From: Flaccisagitta enflata | Taxonomy: Eukaryota > Chaetognatha > Sagittoidea > Aphragmophora | DNA length: 64,000 nucleotides | NCBI GenBank assembly: GCA_965153355.1 | Contig: OZ231126.1 | Location: forward strand, 73,284,001 to 73,348,000 | Reading direction: 5' to 3' | Shown: positions 48,243 to 63,010 of the stretch, piece by piece | Layout of the letters: every line of letters starts with the position of its first letter | How positions within the stretch are numbered: position 1 is the stretch's first letter | Made by a program: the position numbers and the translations under genes | The notes under the pieces: generated by a model | Database searches by the model: none | Seen by the model: the letters and a program-made list of their open reading frames with translations, nothing else | What the model was told of the DNA's origin: nothing

Positions 48243-48284
48243 CTTAAGAGGACGCATCTATTGGACATCTCTTGGCCTTGTTTT
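48243..48284 (+). mobile_element. Family B distal end, AGATGCG subfamily
   Basis: AAGAGGACGCATCTATTGGA and CATCTCTTGGCCTTG before TTTT, nearly identical to the end of the 18207-19152 copy. The hairpin head is missing. Confidence 0.7.
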
Positions 48285-48698
48285 CAATCATGTTTTGAGA
48301 GAAAGAGAACGAGGAAGAAGACGCAAGACACGAAACAGAAATGATGAGGAGGCTGCAGGAATTGGAGGAGGAGGAACCGAGGGAGAAGAGGGGGAAGTGC
48401 CGCTGTGTGTGAAAAGCCAGCTGTTTACAATAACCATTAAGTATTGGTCCCTATTCGTCGCGTGGAATTGGATGTTAATGGCTTGTTGTTGATGATAGGA
48501 GGGAAATCAAGCAGGTGGTATAGTCCGACTTTATTTTTCCCGAGTTGATTTAGATGTCAATGAAAGTGATGATGAGAGGGGTGATAAAGGATGATTATGA
48601 TTGATTGAAGGTTAGGACGTGTAACGTTCTTTCACATATTGAGAATGATTCTCCTGAGTCTGAACTTGTAGCCTCAACTGTAGCTTCTTTATCTGAAT

Positions 48699-48896
48699 CT
48701 ATGACAATTTGATTGGATTGAGGTCTGAACTGTTTCCAGGCCAACCATACACCAACTTGACCCCAGCTTGACTCCATGATCCAAACAAAAAGGCGCATTC
48801 GTCTCTTATGATGCTGCGCTTAGGACCATGACATTCTAAAATGCAATTCTTTTTGCCATTTTCTACTTGAGATAGCAATTTTGTTTTGCTTGTCAT
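48699..48896 (-). pseudogene. Tc1/mariner transposase fragment, decayed
   Basis: The minus frame ends VKLVYGWPGNSSDLNPI, the hallmark around the last catalytic residue of Tc1/mariner transposases (WP.NSPDLNPIE). Upstream, ILECHGPKRS occupies the place of the second catalytic Asp motif (QDN.P.H). Here the last catalytic acid is Lys and the second is Cys, followed by a stop, so the fragment cannot be active. No inverted repeats were found around it. Confidence 0.65.
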
Positions 48897-48899
48897 TTT

Positions 48900-49893
48900 T
48901 AAACAACTGAGCTTAAAGCAATGCGGTTTGCGTCATTAGCTCGGAAATTCGATTAAGTTTCTAGACATCACCGATTTTCTTATGTTTGCACCATTCTTCT
49001 AGTATCTATGCCCCATATGTTTGTCGATATATATATTAGCAAGATAGTACAACACTTAAAAGGAACCTCAATTACCGATAATCTTCCATGATTTGTAGGA
49101 TGTTTTTTAGAAAACAAACTCTTAAGGAAGTGATTTTTATGATTATCTGACCCATGCAAATTTCTACTTGTTTATTCTTTGAATCTGAGCCTGAGGCTAA
49201 AGGAAGAGAGGGAGAGGGAAAGGAGGAAATAAGAGTGAGACTGAGAGATGGATAAATGCAAGAGAGGTAGGAAAGAAAGTGAGGAGAGACTTAGAAAAGT
49301 TAGAATAAGGGACAAAGAAACGAGGAATCAAAGTTTTAAATCGAAAACTGTGAAATGGAAAAAGGGGGGAGAAAAGGATAAAAGTTAGAGAGAAAGTTGC
49401 AGCCTCCCCCCCCCCAAAAAAAAAAGAAGACAAGAGTGTCAATGTTTGCGTGAGTGACTAACTGATGGAAAGACAAACAGAATGACGAATGGACAGACGG
49501 TTATGGTCTCTCGTAGACGTGCTTTTGCACACTGAATATAGTGATGCAGCAAAAAAAAGCTCAAGTGGGCCAACGTATGCACCGGGTCGATCGTCCAACG
49601 TTCGCGTGTTACATCAACTGACGGAGGAACAAGCAGACAAATGGACGGAGGGCCAACAGAGTGAAGGACGGACAGAAATGGCCTCCCACAGACGTGCAAG
49701 AAAAAAACGAAATAGAGCGAAAAAAGATTTTGTTCCATCAAACTTGCGGCCTATTTCAACATGGAAGTTGGAACCATCGTCTCAGGAGAGAAGGGAGTGG
49801 AAGAAACAAATCTCACCCAAAGTCAGATGGACAAATAGAAAAAGAGAAAAAGAATCATGAAAAAAAGTGAAAGGAAAGAAAGGAAGAGAAAGA
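48900..49893. other. No gene recognised
   Basis: AT-rich then GA-rich DNA; a C10 run near 49407 and degenerate GACGGACAGA motifs near 49610-49680 suggest a decayed family B-like array. No domain seen. Confidence 0.4.
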
Positions 49894-50114
49894 AAACAAG
49901 GCCGGATTCATGGCTACCCAACTCGCGTGCGGGTGGGCAGGGGTGAGTGATGAAAAAGGCTAAGTATTTGGGCAGGAACAGCAATGAAAAAAAGGCCCAT
50001 TAACACCAAAAAAGTTAAGTTTTACCAACCAATCGATTGACCGACCAACCAACCGGCCAACTGACCGACCGACGGATAAAGTGAGTTATAGAGTCGTGTG
50101 CACGCGACCAAAAA
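49894..50114 (-). mobile_element. Family B element (AGTCGCG type)
   Basis: AACAAGGCCGGATTCATGGC, AACTCGCGTGCGGGTGGG, a (GACCAACC)n array and hairpin AGTCGTG-TGCA-CGCGACC (50092-50109) followed by AAAAAG. Confidence 0.8.
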
Positions 50115-50191
50115 GAGGGGATTTCGAAGGATTTGGACGCGAATTGGAGAAGGGAATGAATCTGCTTGAGGATTGAGGGAGGAGATAGAGA

Positions 50192-50193
<2 letters not shown>

Positions 50194-50269
<76 letters not shown>

Positions 50270-50377
50270 GCGGCACGCCAAGACATAGACAGACAGACAG
50301 ACAGACGGACAGACGGACCAGACAGACAGACAGACAGAGACAGACAGACAGACAGACAGAAAGACAGACAGACAGAA
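50194..50377. repeat. (GA)n then (ACAG)n
   Basis: GA tract to 50268, then an ACAGACGG/ACAG block. Confidence 0.95.
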
Positions 50378-50702
50378 ATTGCAATCTGATGATACAAATC
50401 AGAGATGAGACGGACAGACTATAGGATGCACTGAGGACGGACGGGCTGATGGTGAGACGGGTGGATGGATCAATGGACAAAAAGATTCCATGCAACTTGG
50501 AAAACAATTATTTTTTATATAGTAATCAGTTTGAAGCATCTTGTTTTGCGCCGATGAGCTCGTTTGTTTCTTTCCAGATGAAACGTCACTTTAATATGAA
50601 TTCAGACGCACACTTGTTTGGAATTTGAAAAATGTGAGGGAAGATGAGAAAGAATACACAGCATCAGGAAAAAACTATTGAGACCAGACGTGAAATTATA
50701 AA

Positions 50703-50705
<3 letters not shown>

Positions 50706-50783
<78 letters not shown>
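50706..50783. repeat. (CT)n microsatellite
   Basis: Pure CT tract. Flanking sequence 50380-50705 and 50784-51170 shows no gene. Confidence 0.97.
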
Positions 50784-50787
<4 letters not shown>

Positions 50788-51174
50788 ACTTTTGAACATT
50801 GATCGCGATTTGTTTTTCAACTGAGCCGATCGAAAAAGGAAAGAATTCTTGTAAATGTGTTTTACATAATGTTGTGAATCACTTAAGATTGCCGCTGAGG
50901 ATATCTCTCTGGTGGAACAATGAAAACGAGGGAATAGCTTCCAAAGTATGCCTGTCTTGCATGACTTGAAAGTGGTTGTTTACTTCATAGATACTGACTG
51001 GCCAAAAAAAAGAAAATTACAAAAATGATTTTTGAATGGCTTTACATATTGAGATCAACATTTGACATTAAACAATGATAATGACGGTTTCCAAGAAGGC
51101 AATATGGAAGAGTAACTACTTGTTCGGAGCGTCTGGCGGTCAAACAAACCCGCCATTACTAAGAAACTCCACAT

Positions 51175-51460
<286 letters not shown>

Positions 51461-51629
51461 ACTTTCCTCCCCTTCTTGTTCATTCAACATGTCGATTGGC
51501 TGATAATGGCCTCTCTGATGATTATGTATATATTTTGGTCTGTGGTTTGCAATGGCAAATGCTTATTGACGAGAAAAGAGGGAAGGATTTGATCCATTAG
51601 CATCGACGCAAGAAATGAGAATGAATTAG

Positions 51630-51632
<3 letters not shown>

Positions 51633-51706
<74 letters not shown>
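51633..51706. repeat. (GA)n microsatellite
   Basis: Pure GA tract. 51707-52140 has no recognised gene. Confidence 0.96.
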
Positions 51707-51709
<3 letters not shown>

Positions 51710-52144
51710 TTTATAGGCGTGCGTATATTACGCGTATGAAACGCATACAGAAAAGATTAGCAAAGACGAATCTGTTGTAGATTAAAGAAGAACTGTTTAC
51801 GTAGATCTGTGTGCGCCCTTTGCTTCTCGTTCATCTTGGCGTCTGCGCAGCGTGAAACTGAATATCATCCGGATATACACGCTTTTTCGCGTGGTCTCCT
51901 TCTGCATCAGTTTTCGACTTAGTCTTTAGTTTTATCACATCCGGAAATTTCTCTTTTTTTTAATTTCTTTTACTTAATAGTTAATTTCTTTTTTCTTCTC
52001 TCCCCATTTTTTTTCTTCCATCTCTGCAAGAGATGGGAAGGAAGGGAGATCCCCTCAGTGTTAATTACATCTAGTCTCTCTCCAGAATTAGTAAAAAGAA
52101 ACAAATTGCTTCCTAGCAGAAAGAGAGTTTTTTACGCTCATCTC

Positions 52145-52640
<496 letters not shown>

Positions 52641-52645
52641 TATTG

Positions 52646-53050
52646 TAAGGCCGCATATGGCTGAAAAGAAAGGAGGTGTTTGGATTGTTGTTGGAATGGG
52701 TAAGTATTTGAAGGCATAGAATTGACCGTAAGGCTAGATTACCAATTCACTTTATAACCGACCAATCAACCGACCAATTGACCAACCAATCGACTGACAA
52801 CTTGGCCAACCAATTGACCGACCGTTCGACCAATTAATCGACTTACCACTCGATCAACCATTCAACCAACCACTCGTCCAACCATTCGAATGACCTATCA
52901 ATAGACCAATCAACCGACCACTCGACCGACCACTCAACCAATCATTCGACCGACCAATCAACTCACCAATCGACTTACCAATCGACTTACCAATCGACCG
53001 ACCAATCGACCGTCCAATCGATCTACTAATTGAATAATCGAGTAATTTAT
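52646..53050 (-). mobile_element. Family B derivative with expanded GACCAATC array
   Basis: AAGGCCGCATATGGCT-like start, GGGTAAGTATTTG, then about 280 bp of GACCAATCGACCGACC units. The array seems to have grown from the short GACC array of a normal copy; the hairpin is missing. Confidence 0.6.
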
Positions 53051-53639
53051 TGACCTATAAATCCGTCGACGTATCGAGTTTCAAATGACGTAATAATACC
53101 AACTCCCTTGGCTAAGCTTGACTGTTGATTTAATTGGTGCAAGTCTGATTTTCCTTTGTTTCTTTGTCCATCTGTCTGAACTTCGCTCTTTTGGGTAAAT
53201 CACTTCAAAGTTAAATGTAACGTATTTTTTCTTCTCTCATGAAATCATGAATTCGTGGTCTTCTATCGTCGTTACTTTTTCCACTTGGATTCGTCCACGT
53301 TTTTTCTTTTTTTCTTTTTTGGTTATTCCCTGTTATCATTTTCCATCATCTGCGCTACCATGGGAAAAAAATCTGTTTCGCCTAATTTGTCAAACGCTAT
53401 CTGCCATAACACAAAAAAACGAGTAGATCATTGGTATCATTATTTTTTTCCGCCTCGGTTCTTCCCCTCCTACTCTGTATTTCTATTTGTGTGTGACATG
53501 TCTGTTACTCATTGGCTCTCTCCATCTCTCTGTGTGATTCTCTTTCCCTCTGTGGCTATCTGAATGTTTGTCCGTCGAATTATTTGTTTCAGTCCCCTCA
53601 ATTTGGCAAGTGTTTGTCTCTAGTCTCTATCTGTCTGTC

Positions 53640-53811
<172 letters not shown>

Positions 53812-53992
53812 CAACCCGCTTTTTTCCACCATCTTTTTTTCGTTTCCTTTTTTTTTACCGGATTTCTTTTTTCCGCTCATTTGTCATTTGTGCCGTTAGA
53901 TGGTAGAACGAGCAGAAGGGAGAGCAAACGGCGCCCTAAATATTCTTACCGTTCATCTAAAATGACGTCAAATAGAAACGACAACGCCGTCG

Positions 53993-54710
<718 letters not shown>

Positions 54711-54839
54711 AGACGAAACCCCACTGTGAAAGGAAAAACAAGAGAGCAAAAGAAGGCGATTTTTTTATCCTGTGTCAAAAAAAAGGCGAATCTGCGTCGT
54801 GAATTATTTTCTCTCATCCCTTTGGTGGTCTCTGATTGG

Positions 54840-55580
54840 TCGTGAGAGATTTGAGAATCGGATTGGATTGGGTGGCATCGGAAAAAAAGGGGTAGAAACG
54901 ACGAAGAGCCACCTGTCACATCATTGGATACTCGTTGCCATTGGATACTGGTTGCCAAGACAACTAAGGCAGGGAAATTCTGCAGAGAAAAATATCCCCA
55001 ACACACACAAACTCATAAGAGGCTGAGATGGAGAAAAAAGAAAAAATAGGAATGGAAAACAAAGATCTAGTTTCCTCCAGAGAGAGAGAGAGAGAGAGAG
55101 AGATCTTAGTCTAGTCAAATTCAGCATCTGCCTGCTCTATCGTCCATTAAATACTATCTAGGAAATAAATATAGCATCAACCGAGGGATAATTTGATTTT
55201 TCATCTTGATATCACATGAAACATTCCATTGATAGTATTTGTACTTCAAATAACCTTTTTTTTAACTGAATTATCCGATCATATCTCTGGGAGGCAATTT
55301 GTAAACCATTTTTTTACATACTATCATACTGTTGTTCCCCTGCTTTTGATGAACAAGTATATCAGTTATTTTGAAGATATGTTTTTACTTTTTGCTTATC
55401 ATTTATAAACGGTTGAAGCTAGAGCAGCCAGATTGCGCTCATCTTGTAGATTTTCGACATAGATTAATTTGCTTCTTTTAAAAAAGCATTTCAAGAAGCC
55501 GTCATAATCTAATTTGAAGGTGTCTCTGATTTACTCTCATTCTTACTTGATCAATTATTTTGCAAATTTCGAAATGACTA
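54840..55580. other. No gene recognised
   Basis: Mixed then AT-rich DNA with a short (GA)n at 55081-55102. Confidence 0.4.
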
Positions 55581-55755
55581 CAGTCGAACCCCTCAATAAC
55601 AGCCTCGCTTTTAAAGGTTCCCCATCAATAAAGGTCAACATTTTAAGGTTCCAAAAGGTAGTTTTAATGTGATTTCACCTCTTTTTAAAGGTTATCCTGA
55701 GATAAAGGTGACAAATCTTCAGTCCCAATGGGACCGATGAGGCGAGGTCCTACTG
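55581..55755. mobile_element. Tigger/pogo-like MITE, 175 bp
   Basis: TA-flanked. Ends CAGTCGAACCCCTC and GCGAGGTCCTACTG are imperfect inverted repeats. Inside, TTTTAAAGGTTCCCC and TTTTTAAAGGTTATCC repeat. Same length class as 17392-17567. Confidence 0.78.
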
Positions 55756-57020
55756 TATTTTCACTCTTTTTGTTGTCATTTTTTAACGAAAAAAAGGTAC
55801 CAGATTGCATTCATCTTAAAGATTTTTCGATGTAGATTAATTCTTTTTTTTTTTTTTTTGGTATCTAGCGTTTCATGAAGCGGAGATGTTTTTAGTATAG
55901 GTTGATGCTATATTTATATCCTAGGTAGCACTCTTTTGTTCCAGACTCTTGGAGAACCGTGTCTGAAGTCTAAATGGGTAAATTGATGAATATCTGTATT
56001 GTCCGATTTTCTGTAGAATGCCAGCGCCTTTATCATGACAGCAACTTATTTTCTTTTTTCAGTTTTGAAGGTCGCGCGAGTGCGTAGTTGAAATTGTGTT
56101 CATTTTTTTGTGGGCGCGCGCTCCCAAAACACGTGGGTTCGTTCTAAGATCATCGTGGGTTCAACTTTTGAATATTTTGAATATCATACGAAAATAAAAA
56201 GTTATGATATATAATTAATCGTGACTTAAGTCTGTTGCCTAATTGAAGCTTTTGAGGTTTTAACTGTTAAGCGTGAATAGAATAGGATGGAAGTGATCAA
56301 TGAAACGATCGGCGAGCTCGGCAGGACCATGAGAAGAGTCTTATTTGGGCCGCATGACGTGTTGAAATTGGTATTACAACTACCGAGCTGATAAGCAAAA
56401 ATAGCTAAACCCCATATTCCAACGAACCCGTTTCAAATACAAATCCGCCTTTAACAGATGCCAATTCATTAGAGAAGTCAGAAGCCACTCTGAAAAAAGT
56501 TGGCTTATAAAAGCAAGTTATCAACTTTGTTCTCATACGCAGTTCAACTTCATAGATTAAATCAGTAATTAATTTCTCTTTTCCAAACAAAGCTGAAAAA
56601 AACATGGACCGCCAAAATAATGATGGAGGATGAGAACTGTTTGCGGTTTTTCGTTCGTCCAGGTTGGATGCGTATTTTCTGACTATTATTGCGGGCATTG
56701 AAAACACTGAAAGAGTGGCTTCTGATTTTTTAATGCTTTGTCCCCTATCCCATCTTCTTTTATATCTCACTGACAGAATTCAGCCAATGACAGACGAAAT
56801 TTGTTAGTCCCTTGAAATCAGTGGGGTATAACTAGAACTAAAAGCCATGTATATCAAGATTACGTACTGTGTGATAATGGTAAATGATTAGGGGTAGGGG
56901 GAGGGGTAAATAGTAAGGGGTAGGGGAAGGGGGAAATGGTAGTGGTAAGGTGAGTACTGAGTAAACCTTGTCTTTCATACCGGAAGTAACTGGAAAAGCA
57001 GAGCGAAACAGGAGGCGCGG
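55756..57020. other. AT-rich stretch with a possible degenerate palindrome
   Basis: TCAGAAGCCACTCT (56478) and its inverse AGAGTGGCTTCTGA (56709) lie 220 bp apart and keep a 121-codon minus frame open (56405-56770) with no recognised domain. GGGGTAGGGGGAGGGG occurs at 56890-56930. Confidence 0.4.
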
Positions 57021-57160
<140 letters not shown>

Positions 57161-57515
57161 ACCGGTTACGCGCCGGTAGAGAAAAATGAAGGAGGCAAGA
57201 CGGTCAATTGCGAATCTACCCTTTCTCTATTGTTAAGGCAGGTTTTCTTTTCCTTTGCGTTTCGCTTGTGGGTGATTGCTTTCTCTCAGTCTCTCTCTTA
57301 CTGCACCTCTTTCTTTCCACCATTCTGTCTCTCTTCCTCTTTTCGTTCTATGTTAACTATGGTACACCTCGCATAAAGCTTTTGTACAATTTGTATAATA
57401 TTCATAGTGCCTCAGTCACGTCTGGGAATTGTCAGTTTCTTGCAGTCCTTTCCTCGACTCATTTTGCTGTTGTGTCGTCTATTTGTCATTTACCGCTTGT
57501 CTCAATTTGATTTTT

Positions 57516-58030
57516 GGGCAGCGGCCCCGAAGGTGACAAAGTCCTGTAGCAAACAGGGGGACTTTCGTTTGTTTGTCTGTCCGTTCATTCGTTACCCCCA
57601 TCAGGCCTCTCATACCTGATATTTGTCCTCTCAGGCCTGATATCGGCCCTCTCTGGCCTGAAATCTGCTCTCTCTGACCTAAAATCCACCCTCTCAGGGC
57701 TGAAATCTGCCCTCAGGTTTGTAATCTGCCTTTCAAACTTTAAATCTGTCCTCTCAGCCCCAGGCCCCAAATCAGCCCTTTCAGGCTTCAAATCTTGCTT
57801 CTCCACTAATAATTCAGCCCTCAGACCTCAAATCTGCTCTCAGCCCTCAAATCTGCCCTCTTAGACCTTAAATCGGATGGATGAACAGACAAACGAACAA
57901 AAGTCCTCCTGTGTTCAACATAACTTTGTCCCTCTTTGGGCTGCTGCCCTGCTTCCTCTCACTCCTATTCACAATCATATAAAGCAGGGCAACGGGCATC
58001 GCTGACCACATATTGCCCTTGGGCGACCTG
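57516..58030 (+). mobile_element. Family A fold-back element
   Basis: GGGCAGCGGCCCCGAAGGTG, AAGTCCTGTAGCAAACAGGG, CCTCTCAGGCCTGATATC units, inverted arm ACTTTGTCCCTCTTTGGGCT and tail AGGGCAACGGGCATCGCTGA to CTTGGGCGACCTG. Confidence 0.82.
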
Positions 58031-58127
58031 TTACAGTAATGGATTGATAAACAAGTGAGATTTTCTGTACAATGCATCTGTGTGCATGGGTTTGCAATCA
58101 AATTTAGATGTGTAGTATAATGGCAAA

Positions 58128-58306
58128 AAACAAGGCCGGATACACGGCTACCCCAGTCGCTTGCGGGGCAGGAGCCGTGTTGAGGTCACTTGATCATGTG
58201 GGCAGGAGCAGTGAGGCCAAAAACTCAAAAAAATTAAAGTGTGACAGACCGACGGACGGACCAACGGAAGGACGGACCAACGGACGGACGGACCGACAAA
58301 GCGGAA
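58128..58306 (-). mobile_element. Family B element (AGTCGCG type), hairpin lost
   Basis: AACAAGGCCGGATACACGGC, ACCCCAGTCGCTTGCGG, GGGCAGGAGCAGTGAGGCC, a (GACGGACC)n array and GACAAAGCGG, where it breaks before the hairpin. Confidence 0.8.
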
Positions 58307-58774
58307 AAGGAATCCTTAGGATGGATGATCAATGTGTGCACTAGGGCGGCTACCCAAGGGGCTTGAAAAGTGTCTTTTTTTAAGAATTAGATAGCCACGT
58401 AGCCATATGTTCAATGTATCATCTATGAGTTAAATGAGACAAGTAGAGGCCGATACTCGATCAACAAACCCGCACGGTAATACTAATGAGTTTCAATGGA
58501 CAATTGAACATGAAATTGCTTTCAAATACTTTACCATTGTGTCGTCGTACGAGTTTTTCAATCAAACACCAACCTCGCATTGTCTGATTTTCTGTCCAAA
58601 TTCCGGTTAGTGTGTATGGTTAGATGGTTCGTGGTATCACGTCGGAGAATTCCGTTGATGACCGTTTGACGAGCTCTATCGTTTAATTCCCAAAATGTGC
58701 GGCTTCGTCTTACGACAAGAACGCCATCACTGGGGCCTGTTGAATGTGGATACGTGGTAACTGGGCCCAGCTGT

Positions 58775-58915
<141 letters not shown>

Positions 58916-59046
58916 TCGCCATTCCCCATCGTTTCCATGGAAACTTGTTAAAATTCGACCTTAAAACTCTGGGACCACGAGAATAAATCAAGAGAAAGAG
59001 CATTCGATCTCGTTTCACACACTTTCTTCCTCACATTGCCTTCTTC

Positions 59047-59182
59047 TTATCTCGCTTCTTGTTTTTCTCCTTCTCTGTATTTTTACCTCTACTTCTCCCT
59101 GCCTCCGTTTCTTTTTCTCCTCTATCCTTTTATTCTCCTTTTCCATCTATTGCTCCTCTCTCTTCTTCTTTTCCTGCTTCTT

Positions 59183-59213
<31 letters not shown>

Positions 59214-59425
59214 TCTCGCTTCTTGTTTTTCTCCTTCTCTGTATTTTTACCTCTACTTCTCCCTGCCTCCGTTTCTTTTTCTCCTCTATCCTTTTATTCT
59301 CCTTTTCCATCTATTGCTCCTCTCTCTTCTTCTTTTCCTTCTTCTTCTTCTTCTCCTTCTTCTTCTTCTTCTTCTTCTTCTTCTTCTTCTTCTTCTTCTT
59401 CTTCTTCTTCTTCTTCTTCTTCTTC
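59047..59425. repeat. 164-bp tandem duplication with (CTT)n
   Basis: TTATCTCGCTTCTTGTTTTT starts at 59047 and again at 59211 with the following 120 bases nearly unchanged. CTT tracts lie between and after the copies. Confidence 0.88.
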
Positions 59426-59589
59426 CTCTTTTTCTTTCCCTTTTCCTTCATCTCCTTTTCCTTCCGTTTCCTCTCCTTCACCTCCTGCATTGCCTTTTAG
59501 CTTTTTTTCTTTTTTTTCTCGTTCTCTTCCATCTTTGCCATCCTGTCCATTTTCTATCGATCCCTGTTTCTGTCTGTATATTACTCTCT

Positions 59590-59794
<205 letters not shown>

Positions 59795-59939
59795 TCCCAA
59801 CCCTTCCCCACCCAAGGAAAAAAAAAATATAAAGAGAGAGGAATAGTCGCAAAAGCGTCACATGTCCGGCAGTGCCCGATGCCAGTCTAGGTTAAAATGT
59901 GGAAGTGAGATGGGTAACAGCTTCAATGGAGCTATTAAT

Positions 59940-60170
59940 CTGGCTCTGCAAAGATTTGAGCATGCAGGCTGACATTTGAGCCTTGTGGTTGGTATTTGAG
60001 CCTTGGGGTCAACAATAAAGCTATGAGACTGGAATTTGATCTATGGGCTGGGATTTGAGTCTCAACAGGAGAGGTTGAACAGAGAAAATGAACAAGAAGC
60101 AGGAAAAGTTTCCCGTTTGTGTGGAAGCATATGTCATCGGCCCCTTTGGAGCCGCCGCCCAAAAAAGGAA
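59940..60170 (-). mobile_element. Family A related fragment
   Basis: Spaced TTTGAGCCTTG/GGGCTGGGATTTGAG units followed by TCATCGGCCCCTTTGGAGCC and GCCGCCCAAAA, an A-type terminus. Confidence 0.5.
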
Positions 60171-60179
60171 GCAAACTTC

Positions 60180-61225
60180 AGCAGTCACCACGCAGAAGAA
60201 AAAAAAATTGCGGGAAAGAACACGAATCACACAACCTTTTCCCTTCTCTTTGGGTCTCCGCGAGTTCTCTAGTACAAAGGAATCGGATACTCTTTGGTCA
60301 TATGATATTGAATGAGATACTGTATACATGTTTATCTTATCAAGAGTTTCTCAAGTTGTCATCGATTGGATTGTAAATTGGCATATCTTTTTAAAATAGA
60401 GATTTCCACGGTAACGACTATCAGTAAATGAATCAAAATGATCTACCACAACGGCCTTGTTTGCCACATGTACACTCTACAGTCTGCGGTATGCAGTATG
60501 AATTATACAGTCACTCTAAACTATACAGTCTCACGCAAAAACGATCCGAATCCGTACTTTCACATTTCAAGTATTGATAACCCAGCTAACGACTGTACTC
60601 ACACACACACATTAGCGCTTGCACGCGCGCTCGAACGTGCGTTCTTAGCATGCAGCTTGGATTCAGCGAAGAAAAGTCATTAGAAGGAGCCAATCAGAAG
60701 CCTAGTTCCTACTACCAAGACAATCACTCGTGGGGTTACCGACGAGTGCCGACGCGTCACTCAAAAGGTGGACTAGACCAGAAATGCGAAAAATGATTTA
60801 ATGGATTGTCTGCGTTAAGCCGTGATTGCTTCCCTTTCCTCTTTCTTGGTGGTTCTTCATTCACGCTGCTCTTTCTTAGTTTATACAGTTGCACGCTGCT
60901 AGTACGGATTCGAGAGCAACAGAAATTCGCCTATATAGCAGATTTAAAACTCTGTTCCTTCATGCTAATTTCTTTCAATTTGTTTGTTGATAGTAACAAA
61001 AATCCGTCTTAAGTGAAAAAAATTTATTGACCCCTTGACATCCATTATTGCGGGATTTAATTGTACTTCCATCCTCAGTACAATTGAGCAATTGCATTTT
61101 TTAGGGTTTTTTTTTTTCTCATACAAAATGAACTTTCTCATGTGGGCCTATCCTTCTCTTTTTGTCTGTCTCTCTGTCTGTTTTTGTGCGCTCGTCCGCT
61201 TGTTTTTGTCTCTATCTGTTAGTCT
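60180..61225. other. No gene recognised
   Basis: Unique-looking DNA, mixed composition. Overlapping plus frames at 60036-60376 and 60438-60683 have no domain. Confidence 0.4.
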
Positions 61226-61228
61226 GTT

Positions 61229-61440
<212 letters not shown>

Positions 61441-61465
61441 CTATCATTTCCCACCCTTTCAGTTA

Positions 61466-62090
61466 ACACATGTTCAACATTTAGGCGGAAAAGGATCACT
61501 TGAGTAAGGTATTAGTATAATAATCACTGTCTTAACTCATAAAACTTCTCGAGATGAATTAGTTGGCTTTATTTCATGAATTTGGAACATCATATGTCAT
61601 GTTTCCAGCGTTAACTGCCCTGGGGAATTCGTTTAACGGTGATTTGCCAGTAATTACAAAACTAATTTTTGCCAGTAATTACAAAACTAATTGTTTTCTT
61701 TATTTCATTTCATTTGATTTTATGTAGTTCTTAATTGCCCATCCTATGGGACAAAATCTGCGCCTTTCCCCAGTGAATTTACGTTTTGATACTCTTTACT
61801 GTATATATCTGTCGAATTTGCCATCGTATTGTTTCTCAGGTTGCCTTAAAGGCTTTCTCAAGAGGAGCAATTCTTGTAAACATAAAAATGGGGAAAATCA
61901 GCAACATTTTGATAATGCAATTAGGAAACCATGACTGAATTAGGCATCATATGAACTGAAACGAATTCAAATTTTCTTACTACCCAAAATAACTACTAAA
62001 TAGCCATCTTCAGTAAAAATCTCATGTCACTGGAGCCGTATTTATGAAAACAATATCTATACATTTTCCGCCTAAATGTTGAACATGTGT
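61466..62090. mobile_element. TA-flanked inverted-repeat element, 625 bp
   Basis: ACACATGTTCAACATTTAGG at the left is exactly inverted at the right (CCTAAATGTTGAACATGTGT), with TA on both outer sides. TTTGCCAGTAATTACAAAAC is repeated twice inside. No transposase. Confidence 0.85.
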
Positions 62091-62145
62091 TATCATTGAA
62101 TTTAATCTGATCATGTCAAGGATTGTCCAAACTTTGATCTATAAC

Positions 62146-62281
62146 TAGGGATGTGGAAGCGGTCAATTTCAGTGCCGCTTCCACCGCTTCCGCTTCCGCT
62201 TCCGCTTCCATTTTCTAGTACAAAAACTAGTAGCTATCCCATCCTCCAAAACGGAAGCGGTCAATCGCTTCCACATCCCTA
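62146..62281. mobile_element. hAT-like MITE, 136 bp, 8-bp target duplication
   Basis: TAGGGATGTGGAAGCG and the inverse CGCTTCCACATCCCTA; flanks TCTATAAC at 62138-62145 and 62282-62289 are identical. Interior has a (CTTCCG)n block. Confidence 0.9.
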
Positions 62282-62783
62282 TCTATAACAGTTGTAAAAA
62301 TTGTATTCACAAAACTGTTGTCCTTGTGTAGGCTACTTAACTGCAGCGATCGTGAGAGAAAGGGAGGGGAAAAAAAGATGGCGGAAAATTCTTAGTCGCT
62401 CATTGGATGAAACATATGACAGAAAACAATTAAAATATGATTTGATTATTATTTGAGACTGTCATACTTGGTCATATTGATCAACTAGTGTGTTTTTTTT
62501 TCGCTGAAAATCGTTACATTTTGTAGAAAACTGATAAGCTGTCGGAATACCATCTCCTGAGCTCATAATAAGGCCCATTCGCTTAACTACGCATAATCAC
62601 CATGTAGAACTCACAATTCTGAATTCAAATCTATTTTCAAAAAATATTTTCAGCGATACTGACGATAGCTAGCAGCGTTTACGTAAGCCTTGGTTTGAAA
62701 AAGAAAGCGGGTAAATATCACCATGGAATCAAAGCAAAGATTTGATGCGAACAATTTTCGCGTTGATACAGAAGCTGATTTTT

Positions 62784-63010
62784 TTTTCAGTCGCATGTTA
62801 AGCGACTCTACACCCCCTTTGTCCGTCCGTTTGTCCGTCCGTCTGTCCGTCTGTCCGTCCGTCCGTCCGTCCGTCCGTCCGTCCGTTGGTCAATCTGTCA
62901 CGCTTTACTTTTTTGGGGGTTTTGCGGTTTTTGGCCTCACTGCCCCTGCCCAAATGATCTGGTGACCTCAATTACGGCCCCTGCCCATCCGCACGCGAAT
63001 GGGGTAGCCG
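62784..63010 (+). mobile_element. Family B element (AGTCGCG type), end truncated
   Basis: Hairpin AGTCGC-ATGTTAA-GCGACT at 62789-62807, CTACACCCCCTTTGTCCG, a (GTCC)n array and far end GCACGCGAATGGGGTAGCCG, then breaks. Confidence 0.8.

Noticed and set aside
56405-56770. 121-codon minus frame as a gene
   Set aside because: It spans a degenerate inverted repeat and has no recognised domain.
59047-59425. Coding duplication (Leu/Ser-rich frame)
   Set aside because: The 164-bp unit is C/T-rich simple sequence; openness follows from absence of A.
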